A stretch of 64,000 bases of DNA. It comes from Desulfurellaceae bacterium bin18 (lineage in GTDB: Bacteria > Desulfobacterota > Binatia > Bin18). The notes under the pieces are model-generated. The model was not told the origin of the DNA and did not search any database. It saw only the letters and a program-made list of their open reading frames with translations. The stretch lies in NCBI GenBank assembly GCA_002238415.1, contig MPMI01000016.1, forward strand, positions 1 to 64,000, read 5' to 3'. Positions 15,678 through 24,665 of the stretch are shown one piece after another; the first letter of the stretch is position 1; every line of letters starts with the position of its first letter. Position numbers and translations under genes: made by a program.

Positions 15678-17429
15678 TCAGCGGGGAATAATCGGCAGCA
15701 CCACATGTGAGGGATGCGCCTCGTCATGAAAGACGTGCTGGAGGGCCGGCTCCAGGCGACTGGCCTCGCCACTGGCCTCGCCGGTTTGCGGGTTCCGATC
15801 AAAACGCGGAAAGTTTGAACTGGCGATGTCAAGACGAATACGATGACCTGCTTTGAAAACATTGCTGGTCGCCCACAGGTCTATGGTGAACTCGTATACT
15901 TCATCTGGCTGGAGGAGCGTGGCCTGAGCTTTCGAGACTCGATAGCGGCCCCGCATGATCCCGTCCGTCAGGTTCTGCGCGTATCCTTCGGGATGCACGT
16001 CCACCAGCTTGGCTGTGAAGTCTGTGTCCGTCGCACTCGTGGCCGCATACAGAGTTACCGTGACAGGCCCGGTGACCTCGACATCCTGCTCAAGGACGGG
16101 AGTGGTATACACCAGAACGTCTTCCCGCTCTTCCACGGAACGTTGATCGAACGCCCCGCCGGGAACGGCCGCCGGCCAGCAGCATAACCCGCCGCCCTTG
16201 GTCGGAACGGGGTGACGCGGGTCGGAGACGAAGACGTCCGTGGGTTCGCTGCGTGGAGCCGCAGGGCTCAGGCTGCCGTCACCGCGCAGGCTGTTCGCGT
16301 TGCCGGCGCTGTGCAAATAGTACGGCGTGTACTGCGTCCGAGCCAACGGCCATTCGTCCTCGTTTCGCCACACATTCTCGCCCATAACGAAAATACGTAC
16401 CGGCGGTTCTTCCAACAGTCCGTTCTGTTCTCCCTTGAGCCAGTAGTCAAACCAGCGCAGGTGCAGCCCGTCCAGGCCCGCGGCCAGTTGCGTCGTTGAG
16501 AGCCCGAAATTCGCCTCGCCCACAACATTGTTCAGCGGCAGCGTATGGTGCCACGGGCCGATCACGAGTTTTTGGCCGTCGCGTGCCGGCGGCGTAGCAC
16601 CGCGCTCGCGCATACCCAGATAATTACGAATGGTGCCGCCCAGGAAGATGTCATACCAGCCACCGACATTACACGCCGGAACCGGAATCGTATCATGCCG
16701 GTTCTCGATATTGATTTGCGCCCAGTAGTCGTCGTCATCAGGATGGGCCACCCAGTCGTAAAAATAGGACGCAGACTGGTGAAAGAACGGAAAATCTTTG
16801 AGCGGCAGGTGACGAAAAGCATCACACATGTCGTCGACCCCGGACAGGAGCTGTCCGACGTCGTCCCGCAGCTCGGGCCGGTCTTTCGCCAACCGCATGG
16901 CCGTATCGGGCGCCAGGCCGGTCATGGTCCAGCTCGCATTAAACCCCAGCGCAAAGGCTCCGCCCTGATACGTCCAGCCTTCGTGATAATCGGACGCCGT
17001 AATCAGCGGGAAGATGGCCTTCAAATGGGGCGGCCTGCTCAACGCAGCCAACCATTGGGTGGCACCAACGTAGGACGCGCCATACATGCCCACGTTGCCG
17101 TCTGACCACGGCTGTACGCCACACCATTCAACCGTGTCATAGCCGTCGGCTATATCATCCCGAAAGGTGTAAAACTCGCCGTCCGAGGCATAACGGCCAC
17201 GCGAGTCCTGGATGACAACGGCATAGCCCGCACTGGCGGTCCGAATGACATCGAGCATGAGCATGGCAATCGTCGTCAGCCCTTTGTCGTACGGAGTCCG
17301 TTGCAAGATAACCGGATGCCTGCCCGTTGCCGGACGATAGACATCGGCGCGCAGCAGCGTGCCGTCCCGCATGGGGACGGCTACATCTCTTTCAACCGTC
17401 AGGGTGGACTCGCTCGTGGTCTCGCTCAT
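15678..17429 (-). CDS. CocE/NonD-family acyl hydrolase (X-Pro dipeptidyl-peptidase-like)
   Basis: A 583-aa alpha/beta hydrolase. The nucleophile elbow is GMYGASYVGATQW, with Ser about residue 125. The C-terminal jelly-roll domain (LDIASSNFPRFDRNPQTG) and the His near the end (HPSHVVLPIIPR) match the CocE/NonD family, which cleaves esters such as cocaine, acyl-amino acids or Xaa-Pro peptides. TAAGGAGG lies just upstream of ATG 17429, which I prefer over the longer frame. The ribosome binding site overlaps the stop of the aldo/keto reductase gene, so the two form an operon. There is no signal peptide, so it is cytoplasmic. The substrate is unknown. Confidence 0.85.
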   Translation of the reverse strand: MSETTSESTLTVERDVAVPMRDGTLLRADVYRPATGRHPVILQRTPYDKGLTTIAMLMLDVIRTASAGYAVVIQDSRGRYASDGEFYTFRDDIADGYDTVEWCGVQPWSDGNVGMYGASYVGATQWLAALSRPPHLKAIFPLITASDYHEGWTYQGGAFALGFNASWTMTGLAPDTAMRLAKDRPELRDDVGQLLSGVDDMCDAFRHLPLKDFPFFHQSASYFYDWVAHPDDDDYWAQINIENRHDTIPVPACNVGGWYDIFLGGTIRNYLGMRERGATPPARDGQKLVIGPWHHTLPLNNVVGEANFGLSTTQLAAGLDGLHLRWFDYWLKGEQNGLLEEPPVRIFVMGENVWRNEDEWPLARTQYTPYYLHSAGNANSLRGDGSLSPAAPRSEPTDVFVSDPRHPVPTKGGGLCCWPAAVPGGAFDQRSVEEREDVLVYTTPVLEQDVEVTGPVTVTLYAATSATDTDFTAKLVDVHPEGYAQNLTDGIMRGRYRVSKAQATLLQPDEVYEFTIDLWATSNVFKAGHRIRLDIASSNFPRFDRNPQTGEASGEASRLEPALQHVFHDEAHPSHVVLPIIPR

Positions 17430-17439
17430 AGGGGCCTCC

Positions 17440-18381
17440 TTAATTTCCCGACACGCTATCGACCTGCCCGAACAGCGCAGCCAGCCGCTCACAGTCCGCC
17501 AGCGGCAGCGGTGCTTTGAGCAGCGCGGTTACATTTTCTTTGAGATGCTCGACACTGCCGGTACCGGTCAGGACGCTGTCCAGCCCAGGCTCATACCGGC
17601 AGTAGCGGTAGGCCGCCTCGGGAATGGTCTTGGCCTTCCCCATGTCAGTCAGAAAGCCGAGTACGTCCGGCATCTCGCACAGGGCAGGGTCGATCTGGTT
17701 TTTGTCTCTGAGTTCGGTCAGAATTTTTTTCAGGTGAGCCGGTCGGCTGAGCGCGTTCCGCACGGCGAACATGCCCATGGTCCCAATGTTCTTGGCCTGC
17801 GTTTGGGGGAACACCCGCTGGCGGGCGGATTGGTTCAAAAAATTAAACCCTATCATCATCACATCCCAGCAGTCGTCCCGAAGCGCCTGCTCGGCCATCG
17901 CGTGCTGCGGGTCGGGAATAAAGGCTTCGGTCACACCGACAAAGCGCACCTTGCCCTGCTCTTGCATCTGCAGCAGTCCAGGTAAGAGCGTGTCGCGGGC
18001 GTATTGATATTGCCCAGCCCGTACGCCGTGCAGATAAAAGACATCGACATAGTCGGTCTGTAAGCGCTTGAGGCTGTGTTCAACTCCACGTCGAAGTTCA
18101 CCGCTTGGGTCGTCACTCTCACGATCCGGACACAGCTTTTTTGTAGAAATGACGAGCTGGTCCCGAGCGACATCCTGTATCGCCTTCCCCACAATGCTCT
18201 CAGTCCCATAGGCTTCGGCAGTGTCAATCAGGTTGATTCCCAAATCCAATGCTTGGCGAACGACCTGAATAGATTCTTGCTCGGTTCTGCCGGTTTTCTG
18301 TCCCAGTCGGCTGTGGCCGCCGCATCCCAGACCGGCCACACTGACATTGAGACCAGTTCGTCCGAGGGTGGTGTATTGCAT
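17440..18381 (-). CDS. Aldo/keto reductase
   Basis: A 313-aa TIM-barrel oxidoreductase beginning LGRTGLNVSVAGLGCGGHSRL. The family tetrad is visible: Asp and Tyr in NLIDTAEAYG, Lys in ISTKK and His in FYLHGVRAG. NAD(P)H-binding residues lie toward the C-terminus (TGTGSVEHLKENV). These enzymes reduce aldehydes and ketones to alcohols. It is transcribed with the downstream CocE-like hydrolase, with ten bases between stop and the next ATG. The cofactor preference and substrate are not evident. The glycine-rich first strand resembles the group that includes L-galactose dehydrogenase-like enzymes. Confidence 0.85.
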   Translation of the reverse strand: MQYTTLGRTGLNVSVAGLGCGGHSRLGQKTGRTEQESIQVVRQALDLGINLIDTAEAYGTESIVGKAIQDVARDQLVISTKKLCPDRESDDPSGELRRGVEHSLKRLQTDYVDVFYLHGVRAGQYQYARDTLLPGLLQMQEQGKVRFVGVTEAFIPDPQHAMAEQALRDDCWDVMMIGFNFLNQSARQRVFPQTQAKNIGTMGMFAVRNALSRPAHLKKILTELRDKNQIDPALCEMPDVLGFLTDMGKAKTIPEAAYRYCRYEPGLDSVLTGTGSVEHLKENVTALLKAPLPLADCERLAALFGQVDSVSGN

Positions 18382-18545
18382 ATATCGGTATTCCCCGCGC
18401 AGCCTGGAATCTCCAAACCATATGCTCCCTCCCCTCTTTTCTGCAAGATGTTCAATCGAGGAAAGAGAGCGTCTTGCTTTTCGGCCGGTCCGGCGCTATG
18501 GCCAGAAGGACGATTGAACAACACACCAAAGGAAGGGAGTCACAC

Positions 18546-18968
18546 ATGGCGAATAAAGATTTTGAGGTCAAACAAATCCTCAAGGCGTATCGGCAGGGGC
18601 TGATCTCGGACGAACTCTTTGCCGAACAGATGCAGGAACTCGGGGGCAACGGCGCGACGGGCGGGCTTGATGTGGCCAATGTTTTTGACCACCGCGGCAG
18701 TGAGGTTGCCAAGCTACAGGAAACCCCGCTGAGTCAAACCGTGGCCTTCACGCTGCCGGCCGGCTATAGCAACGACACCGAGAATACCCACAAGGGCGAC
18801 CAGATCATTTATGTCGTCGAGGGCTGTGCGACCGCTAAAGTGTCCGGCACAGAGCAGGACATCAAAGCCGGCGATGTGCTCATGATTCCGGCCGGCGCTC
18901 CTCACACGCTTCGAACCGGGAACGAATCGTTCTTTGGCTTTACGATCCTGGCGCCGCCGGAACTGTAG
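18546..18968 (+). CDS. Cupin-domain protein
   Basis: A 140-aa protein. An N-terminal helical stretch (about residues 1-35, charged) precedes one cupin barrel. The barrel has THKGDQIIYVVEGCATAKVSG, then DIKAGDVLMIPAGAPHTLR, the two cupin motifs. Metal ligands appear reduced to His in the first motif and His in the second; the usual HxH pair reads HKGD. Start ATG 18546 has AAGGGAG ahead of it; the open frame upstream lacks one. The role could be small-molecule sensing or isomerisation. It converges with an isochorismatase-like gene and a shared hairpin. Confidence 0.72.
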   Translation: MANKDFEVKQILKAYRQGLISDELFAEQMQELGGNGATGGLDVANVFDHRGSEVAKLQETPLSQTVAFTLPAGYSNDTENTHKGDQIIYVVEGCATAKVSGTEQDIKAGDVLMIPAGAPHTLRTGNESFFGFTILAPPEL

Positions 18969-18999
18969 CCACTCTCGGACGACCTCTTCGTCAATACCG

Positions 19000-19023
19000 G
19001 GGGACGCAGCAGGCTGCGTCCCC
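19000..19023. terminator. Shared hairpin between convergent genes
   Basis: GGGGACGCAGC-AG-GCTGCGTCCCC is a perfect 11-bp stem with a two-base loop between the cupin stop (18968) and the isochorismatase-like stop (19023). It suits a bidirectional terminator, although there is no clear T-run on either side. The sequence also resembles dispersed GC-rich REP-like palindromes. Confidence 0.55.
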
Positions 19024-19646
19024 TACGCTAACGCCCGGATCACCTCATCCGACGTACACACGGTCGTGAGCCCTCCCAGGGCTGCGCCTAAAATGACCCT
19101 GTGGGCCTCTTCGGTCGTGGCGGCACAGCAATCTTCGGGAATGAAGATATGATAGCCGCGGTCAGTCCCGTCCCGGGCCGTGCCTTCGACAACGCCATCC
19201 GTGGCGATGCCGGTCAGCACCAGGTGGGTGCGCCCTTGGGAATTGAGAATGGCTTCCAGAGGACTGGCGTAAAAGGAACTCACCCGCGTTTTGGTAATCA
19301 CCAGGTCTTCCGGCTCAGGGGTGAGGTCGGCATGGATCTCCGCTCCCCACGTCCCGTCCTGCAAGGCTTCCATTTGCTTGATCACCTGAAAGACCTTTAC
19401 GTGCTCCAGTAAGTCGGAGTAATCCGACCGGTAGGCATGTCGCACATGGATGATCGGTACGTGAGCCGTCCTCCCCGCGGCAGCCAGGGCGCTGATATTT
19501 CCCAGGACGTTCTTTTCCTTAATGAGCCTGGGCATGGTCCCGCCAGTGAGGTGCCCGCCAAATTTACCGTCTTCATGCACAATATCGTTCTGGCAGTCCA
19601 TTACCAGAATGGCGGTTTTCTCTTTTGGTAACGTGAGTTCACTCAT
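19023..19646 (-). CDS. Isochorismatase-fold hydrolase lacking the catalytic cysteine
   Basis: A 207-aa Rossmann-like hydrolase of the isochorismatase/nicotinamidase superfamily. The catalytic aspartate D17 is in LVMDCQND, and the lysine is in LVITKTRVSSFYASP. The position that is normally cysteine in T-N-V-C-V-E reads T-D-G-V-V-E (GIATDGVVEGTARDG), so the nucleophile of the nicotinamidase-type enzymes is missing. True isochorismatases also lack this cysteine and cleave a vinyl ether by acid catalysis. The protein may therefore be an ether-type hydrolase or inactive. GGAGGAG precedes the ATG. It has no neighbours of a siderophore or phenazine pathway. Confidence 0.82.
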   Translation of the reverse strand: MSELTLPKEKTAILVMDCQNDIVHEDGKFGGHLTGGTMPRLIKEKNVLGNISALAAAGRTAHVPIIHVRHAYRSDYSDLLEHVKVFQVIKQMEALQDGTWGAEIHADLTPEPEDLVITKTRVSSFYASPLEAILNSQGRTHLVLTGIATDGVVEGTARDGTDRGYHIFIPEDCCAATTEEAHRVILGAALGGLTTVCTSDEVIRALA

Positions 19647-19763
19647 GCGACTCTCCTCCTTTTTGCGCTCTCTCGTTTATCCGGCGCGTTCACTTTCACT
19701 CCATATCAATATCACATCATTTCAGATTGACAGACCGGGACATCCTCTATCTAATCGCGGCTG

Positions 19764-21065
19764 ATGAGAGAGCCAGGGTCCTTGGACGACCTCAAGAGCG
19801 AGGACGGGAGCGCAGACCGTAGCGAAGGCATCTTCTATGGCTGGCTGATTGTCGGCGTCCTGTTCTTTATCTCCATCATCGACGGGGGGTTCACCTATAC
19901 CTTCTCGACATTTCTGAAGCCGCTCACCCAGGAATTTGGCTGGTCACGGGCCGAGACCGCCACGGCATTCTCCCTGTATTTGCTGGTTGCCGGCCTGGTT
20001 CTACCCGCCTGGGGTTGGCTTATTGACCATGTTGGTGCCCGCTGGGTCTTTCTGCTGAGTGCCCTGATTGACGGCGTCGCCCTGTTCCTGCTCAGCGCCG
20101 TCAGCAGCCTGCCCGGCTTCTACGCCCTATACCTGTTTTTGGGCGTCGGGCTGGCGGGCATCGGACCCATGCCGGTGGGGAAGGTCATTACCCAGTGGTT
20201 TGTGGACAAACGGGGTCTGGCGATGGGCATTGCCCTGGTCGGCGCGAGTGGTGGGGGACTGGTGCTCGTCCCGCTGTGCGGTTTTCTGATCGCCGAGTTC
20301 AGTTGGCGGGTGGGCTATCAGGTCTTAGCCGGCCTGTCTCTCTTCGGCATGCTGCCCTTGGTCTGGTTCTTTGTCGTTAACACCCCGCAGGAAAAGGGCC
20401 TCAAACCCTTGGGACAGGATTATTCGAAAGTACGTCACACGCTGCTGGGACCTGAGCCGGAGCAGGACGTGCGGGACTGGACCCTCAGACAAGCGCTGTC
20501 CACCTCGACATTCTGGCGCTTAGGAGCCGCATTCTGCCTGGGGCTGATGGCGGGTGGAGCGGTGCTTGCCCACCAGGTCGCGTTTTTTCAGGATGCCGGG
20601 TATAGCCTCGAATTTGCCTCAACGATTACCGGCATCTCTTTGGGCATGAGTATGGCCGGGCGATTTCTGGCAGGCTGGGTCAGCGAACACATCCGTCACC
20701 CCCACGCCATCCTGGCCGGTTGTCTGTGCATGCAGGCGGCCGGCATCGGAGTGTTACTCTTTCTGGAGAGTCTCGGGTTTTGGGCGCTCACGCTGTTCGT
20801 GTCGCTCTTTGGACTGGGGTATGGCGGCATGATTGTGCTGTGGCCCTTGATCGTCGGACACAATTTTGGCCGGCAGGCTTTTGGGGCCATTGCCGGAGTA
20901 TTGGGGACGTTGGGACTGAGTATCGGCGGCGCGTTGGGGCCCATTATTGCCGGCGTGTTATACGATAACACCGGCAGTTATGACTGGGCATTTCTGTCTT
21001 GCGTCGGCGTGTTTTTTGCGGGCGCAGGGGCCGCGGCCGTAGCGCCGGAGCCACAGGCGACGTAG
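19764..21065 (+). CDS. Major facilitator superfamily transporter (monocarboxylate/oxalate type)
   Basis: A 433-aa inner-membrane carrier with about 12 transmembrane helices, starting after a polar N-terminal tail of 23 residues (FYGWLIVGVLFFISIIDGG). The MFS loop motif between helices 2 and 3 is seen as GWLIDHVGARWVF. FGWSRAETATAFSL near helix 1-2 is characteristic of the OFA/monocarboxylate-like group. It likely takes up a small organic acid. No clear Shine-Dalgarno sequence precedes ATG 19764. It stands alone: divergent from the isochorismatase-like gene and convergent with a DUF1772 gene. Confidence 0.85.
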   Translation: MREPGSLDDLKSEDGSADRSEGIFYGWLIVGVLFFISIIDGGFTYTFSTFLKPLTQEFGWSRAETATAFSLYLLVAGLVLPAWGWLIDHVGARWVFLLSALIDGVALFLLSAVSSLPGFYALYLFLGVGLAGIGPMPVGKVITQWFVDKRGLAMGIALVGASGGGLVLVPLCGFLIAEFSWRVGYQVLAGLSLFGMLPLVWFFVVNTPQEKGLKPLGQDYSKVRHTLLGPEPEQDVRDWTLRQALSTSTFWRLGAAFCLGLMAGGAVLAHQVAFFQDAGYSLEFASTITGISLGMSMAGRFLAGWVSEHIRHPHAILAGCLCMQAAGIGVLLFLESLGFWALTLFVSLFGLGYGGMIVLWPLIVGHNFGRQAFGAIAGVLGTLGLSIGGALGPIIAGVLYDNTGSYDWAFLSCVGVFFAGAGAAAVAPEPQAT

Positions 21066-21170
21066 AGCGGTTTGCAGTTGTGTAGGGGTCCGGACAAGAG
21101 GAGCTCTCACCCTAGCCCTTGTATGCTGACATAACAGGGGGGGGGTAGGGTCAAAAATCAGGGCTTACGG

Positions 21171-21608
21171 TTAGGTTGTAACACCAAGATACACATACAA
21201 GATTGACGCGGCAAAGCTTGAAACGCTGCGGACAGCATGAAGTCTGCCCCACTTCTCAAGCAGCACTTGGGTTTCTTCTGAGGTGCGGTCGCGCGCTGGG
21301 TCAAGCAGCTGCTTGTTCGTCGGCAGGATACCTAAGAAAGTGAACGGCACGACGCTGAAGATGAGGCAAGCCCCCACGAACCAGAGCCCTGCCCCTCCGT
21401 TTATCGCTACCGCAACGCCTGCCAGTGTTGCGAGAAGCGCGAGAGAAGCCTGCATAACTGCGGCGCGCTTGTAGCTTGGCCCAAAAACAGTGGCGGCGAG
21501 TTCCGTTCCACATGCGAGGCGGGCCGGATGCTCCACCACAGTACCGTAAATCGCAGCGCCAGCAAAAATCGAGCATGCAAGGATAGCGATAATTTCTAGA
21601 ATTTCCAC
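21171..21608 (-). CDS. DUF1772 integral membrane protein (anthrone-oxygenase-like)
   Basis: A 145-aa membrane protein with four predicted helices: near residues 5-25, 50-70, 75-95 and 125-143. It has the DUF1772 signatures YGTVVEHPARL and FTFLGILPTNKQLLDP. Family members include fungal anthrone oxygenases and many bacterial proteins of unknown role. The start is GTG at 21608. Length is normal. It lies 38 bases downstream of the D-aminoacylase stop on the same strand, so the two could be co-transcribed. Function is not predicted beyond the family. Confidence 0.7.
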   Translation of the reverse strand: MEILEIIAILACSIFAGAAIYGTVVEHPARLACGTELAATVFGPSYKRAAVMQASLALLATLAGVAVAINGGAGLWFVGACLIFSVVPFTFLGILPTNKQLLDPARDRTSEETQVLLEKWGRLHAVRSVSSFAASILYVYLGVTT

Positions 21609-21646
21609 ACTCGCCTCACAAAACGGCCTCCCAGTCCTGTCAGGTT

Positions 21647-23356
21647 CTAGCCAGTGGCCCGCGGTCCCCGCAGCAACCGACCGGGCAAGGCGCCCGTGTG
21701 TTCGTTGTGACGCAAGACCGTCTCGCCGTTCACGACGGTGGCGAGGAAACCCGTCGCCTGTTGCTTGAGTCGCCGCGCGCCAGCCGGCAGATCGCAGACG
21801 ACCTCCGGTAACTGGGGTTCGGTGGTCTGAGGATCAAAGATCACCACATCGGCGTTCCAGCCCTCACGCAACAACCCTCGCCCTCTCAGACCCCAGTGAG
21901 AGGCCGGCACGAAACTCAACTGTCGCACCGCCTCTTCCAAGGTCAGCGCCTGCTTCTCCCGAACCCAATGACCGAGGACATGGGTTTGGAGTGAAGAGTC
22001 CATGATCTGGGAGACATGCGCACCGGAGTCGGAGAAAGTAATGACCGAGCGCGGGTGCCGCATCATCTCCAGCACATGCTCTTGGTTATGGTTGACGAGC
22101 GGTTGGAGGAAGAAGCGTTTCAGGCCCTTCTCCAGGGCCAGATCAATAAACACTTCGACCGGGTCTTGCTGACGCTCATCAGCAATCTCGGCGATGGAAC
22201 GATACGGTGGAGTGGCAGAGTCCATGACAAACAGCCACTTAAAATTCGCCGCGCGCGGCTCTGCACCAATTCCCTTGTTCTGACCGCGCGGCCTGCGGTG
22301 GACGGCTTCGATCAGCTTCTGACGAGTTTCCGGATTCCGTAGCGCAGCTTCCTGGTCGGCTAGGGGGAGTTTTCTGATATCCTCCCACACGGGCAAGGTA
22401 TCGAACGGCGTGGCCGTCTCGAATGACAGCACGACATTCAGCGGGCGACTATGCACCTGGATGAACATCCGCCCGCCCGCCTCGGCGGTTTCGTCGGCCA
22501 GGGCAAAGAACGGCTGCCACATGTTTGGCGCCTGGCGACTGCTGAACATGCCAAACGTGACCGGCACGCCGGTATCAACGGCCAGTGCTTTGAGTCGGCC
22601 CAGATACTCATCAATCCGTTCGGGGTCGAATCGGGCATCTTCGTTGGCAATCTCAAACACACCGGCGTTCAGCTCACCCATGGCGCCCACCAGTTGGCGC
22701 ACTTCCTCCCAGGTCGCCAGTCGGCTGGCAACCGGCTGACCGTCCGGCGTCTGATGGTTGTGGGTACGTGAGGTGCTCAGTCCGATAGCGCCTGCCTGAA
22801 TGGCGGCCCGCACTTCGCGCTGCATGGCTTCCAGGTCCGTCGAGTTCGCTTCTTGCGTAAATGCGCGCTCACCCATGACATGGGTCCGCAGCGCCGAGTG
22901 CCCGATATAGGCGGCATAGTTGATGCCCTTCGGGAGCGCATCAACCGCATCCAGGTATTCCGGGTAGGTGGTCCAACTCCACGGAATACCGGCTTCCATT
23001 GCTTCCGGGGCAATGTCTTCTGCCCGTTCAAGGTTGCGCATCACCAGCAGTTTGTCCTGCTCGGCGCACGGGGCGAGCGAAAAACCGCAATTCCCCATTA
23101 CCACACTGGTGACGCCGTGCCAGCAGGAACACGTCCCCAGCGGGTCCCAGAACACCTGGGCATCCATATGGGTATGGGCATCGACAAAGCCCGGAGCAAC
23201 CACATGCCCCTCGGCGTCAATCACCTCGCGTGCACTGTCGCGGATTCTGCCGATGGCCGCGATTTTTCCGTGGCTGATACCGACGTCAGCCTGAAAGCGA
23301 GTCAGTCCCGAACCGTCAATAAGCGTACCGTTTTTGATAAGCAGATCGTATTGCAT
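21647..23356 (-). CDS. N-acyl-D-amino-acid deacylase (D-aminoacylase) family amidohydrolase
   Basis: A 569-aa metal-dependent amidohydrolase that hydrolyses N-acyl-D-amino acids or related amides. The N-terminal sandwich is DLLIKNGTLIDGSGL. Metal ligands lie in FVDAHTHMDAQ and the cysteine ligand in VMGNCGFSLAP. A C-terminal aspartate is in FSDSGAHVSQIMD. The final segment reads HWGLRGRGLLREGWNADVVIFD, as in dihydroorotase-like enzymes. The start ATG 23356 has GAAGGA upstream; the longer frame is not supported. It is divergent from an amidohydrolase gene at 23464, so the two may share a regulatory region of about 100 bases. Confidence 0.85.
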   Translation of the reverse strand: MQYDLLIKNGTLIDGSGLTRFQADVGISHGKIAAIGRIRDSAREVIDAEGHVVAPGFVDAHTHMDAQVFWDPLGTCSCWHGVTSVVMGNCGFSLAPCAEQDKLLVMRNLERAEDIAPEAMEAGIPWSWTTYPEYLDAVDALPKGINYAAYIGHSALRTHVMGERAFTQEANSTDLEAMQREVRAAIQAGAIGLSTSRTHNHQTPDGQPVASRLATWEEVRQLVGAMGELNAGVFEIANEDARFDPERIDEYLGRLKALAVDTGVPVTFGMFSSRQAPNMWQPFFALADETAEAGGRMFIQVHSRPLNVVLSFETATPFDTLPVWEDIRKLPLADQEAALRNPETRQKLIEAVHRRPRGQNKGIGAEPRAANFKWLFVMDSATPPYRSIAEIADERQQDPVEVFIDLALEKGLKRFFLQPLVNHNQEHVLEMMRHPRSVITFSDSGAHVSQIMDSSLQTHVLGHWVREKQALTLEEAVRQLSFVPASHWGLRGRGLLREGWNADVVIFDPQTTEPQLPEVVCDLPAGARRLKQQATGFLATVVNGETVLRHNEHTGALPGRLLRGPRATG

Positions 23357-23463
23357 CTTCCTTCTATAAACGAGGCGGAAGCTCGAAAGCAAGGCATGGA
23401 AAACCGGCCAGATCTGACGTAGAGTATGCACAACGAAGAGCAAGCAGTAAGGAGGGAACGCTC

Positions 23464-24576
23464 ATGTCAGAGTATACACTCATTTCAGCCGACTCCCATT
23501 TCGTCGAGCCGCCCGGCATGTGGGCCGAGCGCATAGATAAAAAGTTTCGCGACCGTGCTCCGCGTACCGTCAAGGGGTTGAACGGTCGCGCCGGCGAGTG
23601 GTTCGTGTGTGAGAACATCACCCCCATGTCGGTCGCCGGCTTCTTTGGAGCGGGCGTGCCGTCACCGGAACTGCCCGAGCACAACAAAAAGGGTTTTGAT
23701 GAAGCCCCCAAGAGCGTCTGGGACCCCGCCTATCGGATCGCGGACCAGGACCGTGACGGCGTCCGGGCAGAGGTTATTTATACCTCCATGGGGATGCCGC
23801 TGTTCGGCTTGGACGACGCGGAATTGCGCTATTCCTGCTTTCGCGCCTTTAATGACTGGGCCACCGAGTATTGCAGCTACGACTCGAAACGCCTCGTCCC
23901 GTTGGGTCTGATCACGCTGGAAGACATTCCACTGGCCGTGGACGAACTGCAACGCATCGCCAAACAGGGCATGCGGGGTGCCATGATCTGGGCCGAACCG
24001 CCGGACGACCGTCCCTATAGTCATCCCGACTATGAGCCGTTTTGGGCGGCCGCCCAGGACCTGAATATGCCGCTCTCCCTCCACATTCTCACTGCCCGGA
24101 GCGGCACGGGCGCAAATCAGGCAAGTGGCAAGGGTTTCCTGCTGTCCCTGGCGACCCTCCACCACCAGATTGAGCGCTCGATTTCCGAGATGGTCTATGG
24201 CGGTGTGCTGGAGAAGTTTCCCGGCCTGAAAATCGTCTCTGCGGAAAACGATGTCGGCTGGATGGCCTACTTGATGTATCGGCTCGACATCGTGCAACGC
24301 CGCTTGGGCGCACTCGGCAATATGGACCTGCCCATGCGTGCCAGTGACTATGTAAAGCGTCAGGTGTATGCGACCTTTATCGCCGACCCCGTGTTCGTGG
24401 ATTCGCTCCATCGCTACGGCCCGGACAACACCATGTGGTCATCCGACTATCCGCACACCGCGGCAACCTTTCCGCGCTCGCGGGAGATCGTCAACAAGCG
24501 GCTGGGCGCACTTTCCGAAGAAGATTTGCGCAAGATCGTTCACGATACCGCCGCGCGCGTATACGGCCTGGAATAG
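23464..24576 (+). CDS. Amidohydrolase (ACMSD-like, amidohydrolase-2 family)
   Basis: A 370-aa TIM-barrel hydrolase or decarboxylase. The N-terminal metal motif reads ISADSHFVEPPG, the DxH variant common in this branch. A catalytic aspartate sits near the end in WSSDYPHTAATFPRS. A His-rich middle (SLHILTARSG) provides further ligands. AAGGAGG precedes the ATG. Relatives decarboxylate or hydrolyse aromatic or heterocyclic acids. A second member of the same branch is at 39001-40119, and they share the DSH and SDYPH motifs. A strong hairpin follows the stop. Substrate is unknown. Confidence 0.85.
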   Translation: MSEYTLISADSHFVEPPGMWAERIDKKFRDRAPRTVKGLNGRAGEWFVCENITPMSVAGFFGAGVPSPELPEHNKKGFDEAPKSVWDPAYRIADQDRDGVRAEVIYTSMGMPLFGLDDAELRYSCFRAFNDWATEYCSYDSKRLVPLGLITLEDIPLAVDELQRIAKQGMRGAMIWAEPPDDRPYSHPDYEPFWAAAQDLNMPLSLHILTARSGTGANQASGKGFLLSLATLHHQIERSISEMVYGGVLEKFPGLKIVSAENDVGWMAYLMYRLDIVQRRLGALGNMDLPMRASDYVKRQVYATFIADPVFVDSLHRYGPDNTMWSSDYPHTAATFPRSREIVNKRLGALSEEDLRKIVHDTAARVYGLE

Positions 24577-24608
24577 AGCCGAGCCGTTATTGATACCTGC
24601 CATATACA

Positions 24609-24640
24609 GACAAGGCCGAGGGTACGCTCTCGGCCTTGTC
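24609..24640. terminator. Hairpin after the amidohydrolase gene
   Basis: GACAAGGCCGAG-GGTACGCT-CTCGGCCTTGTC is a perfect 12-bp stem with an 8-base loop, 33 bases after the amidohydrolase stop and before the CMD-protein start. There is no T-run, so termination could be incomplete and the hairpin could instead stabilise the 3' end. Confidence 0.6.
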
Positions 24641-24665
24641 ATACTTGCTAGAGAAAGAGGACGCC

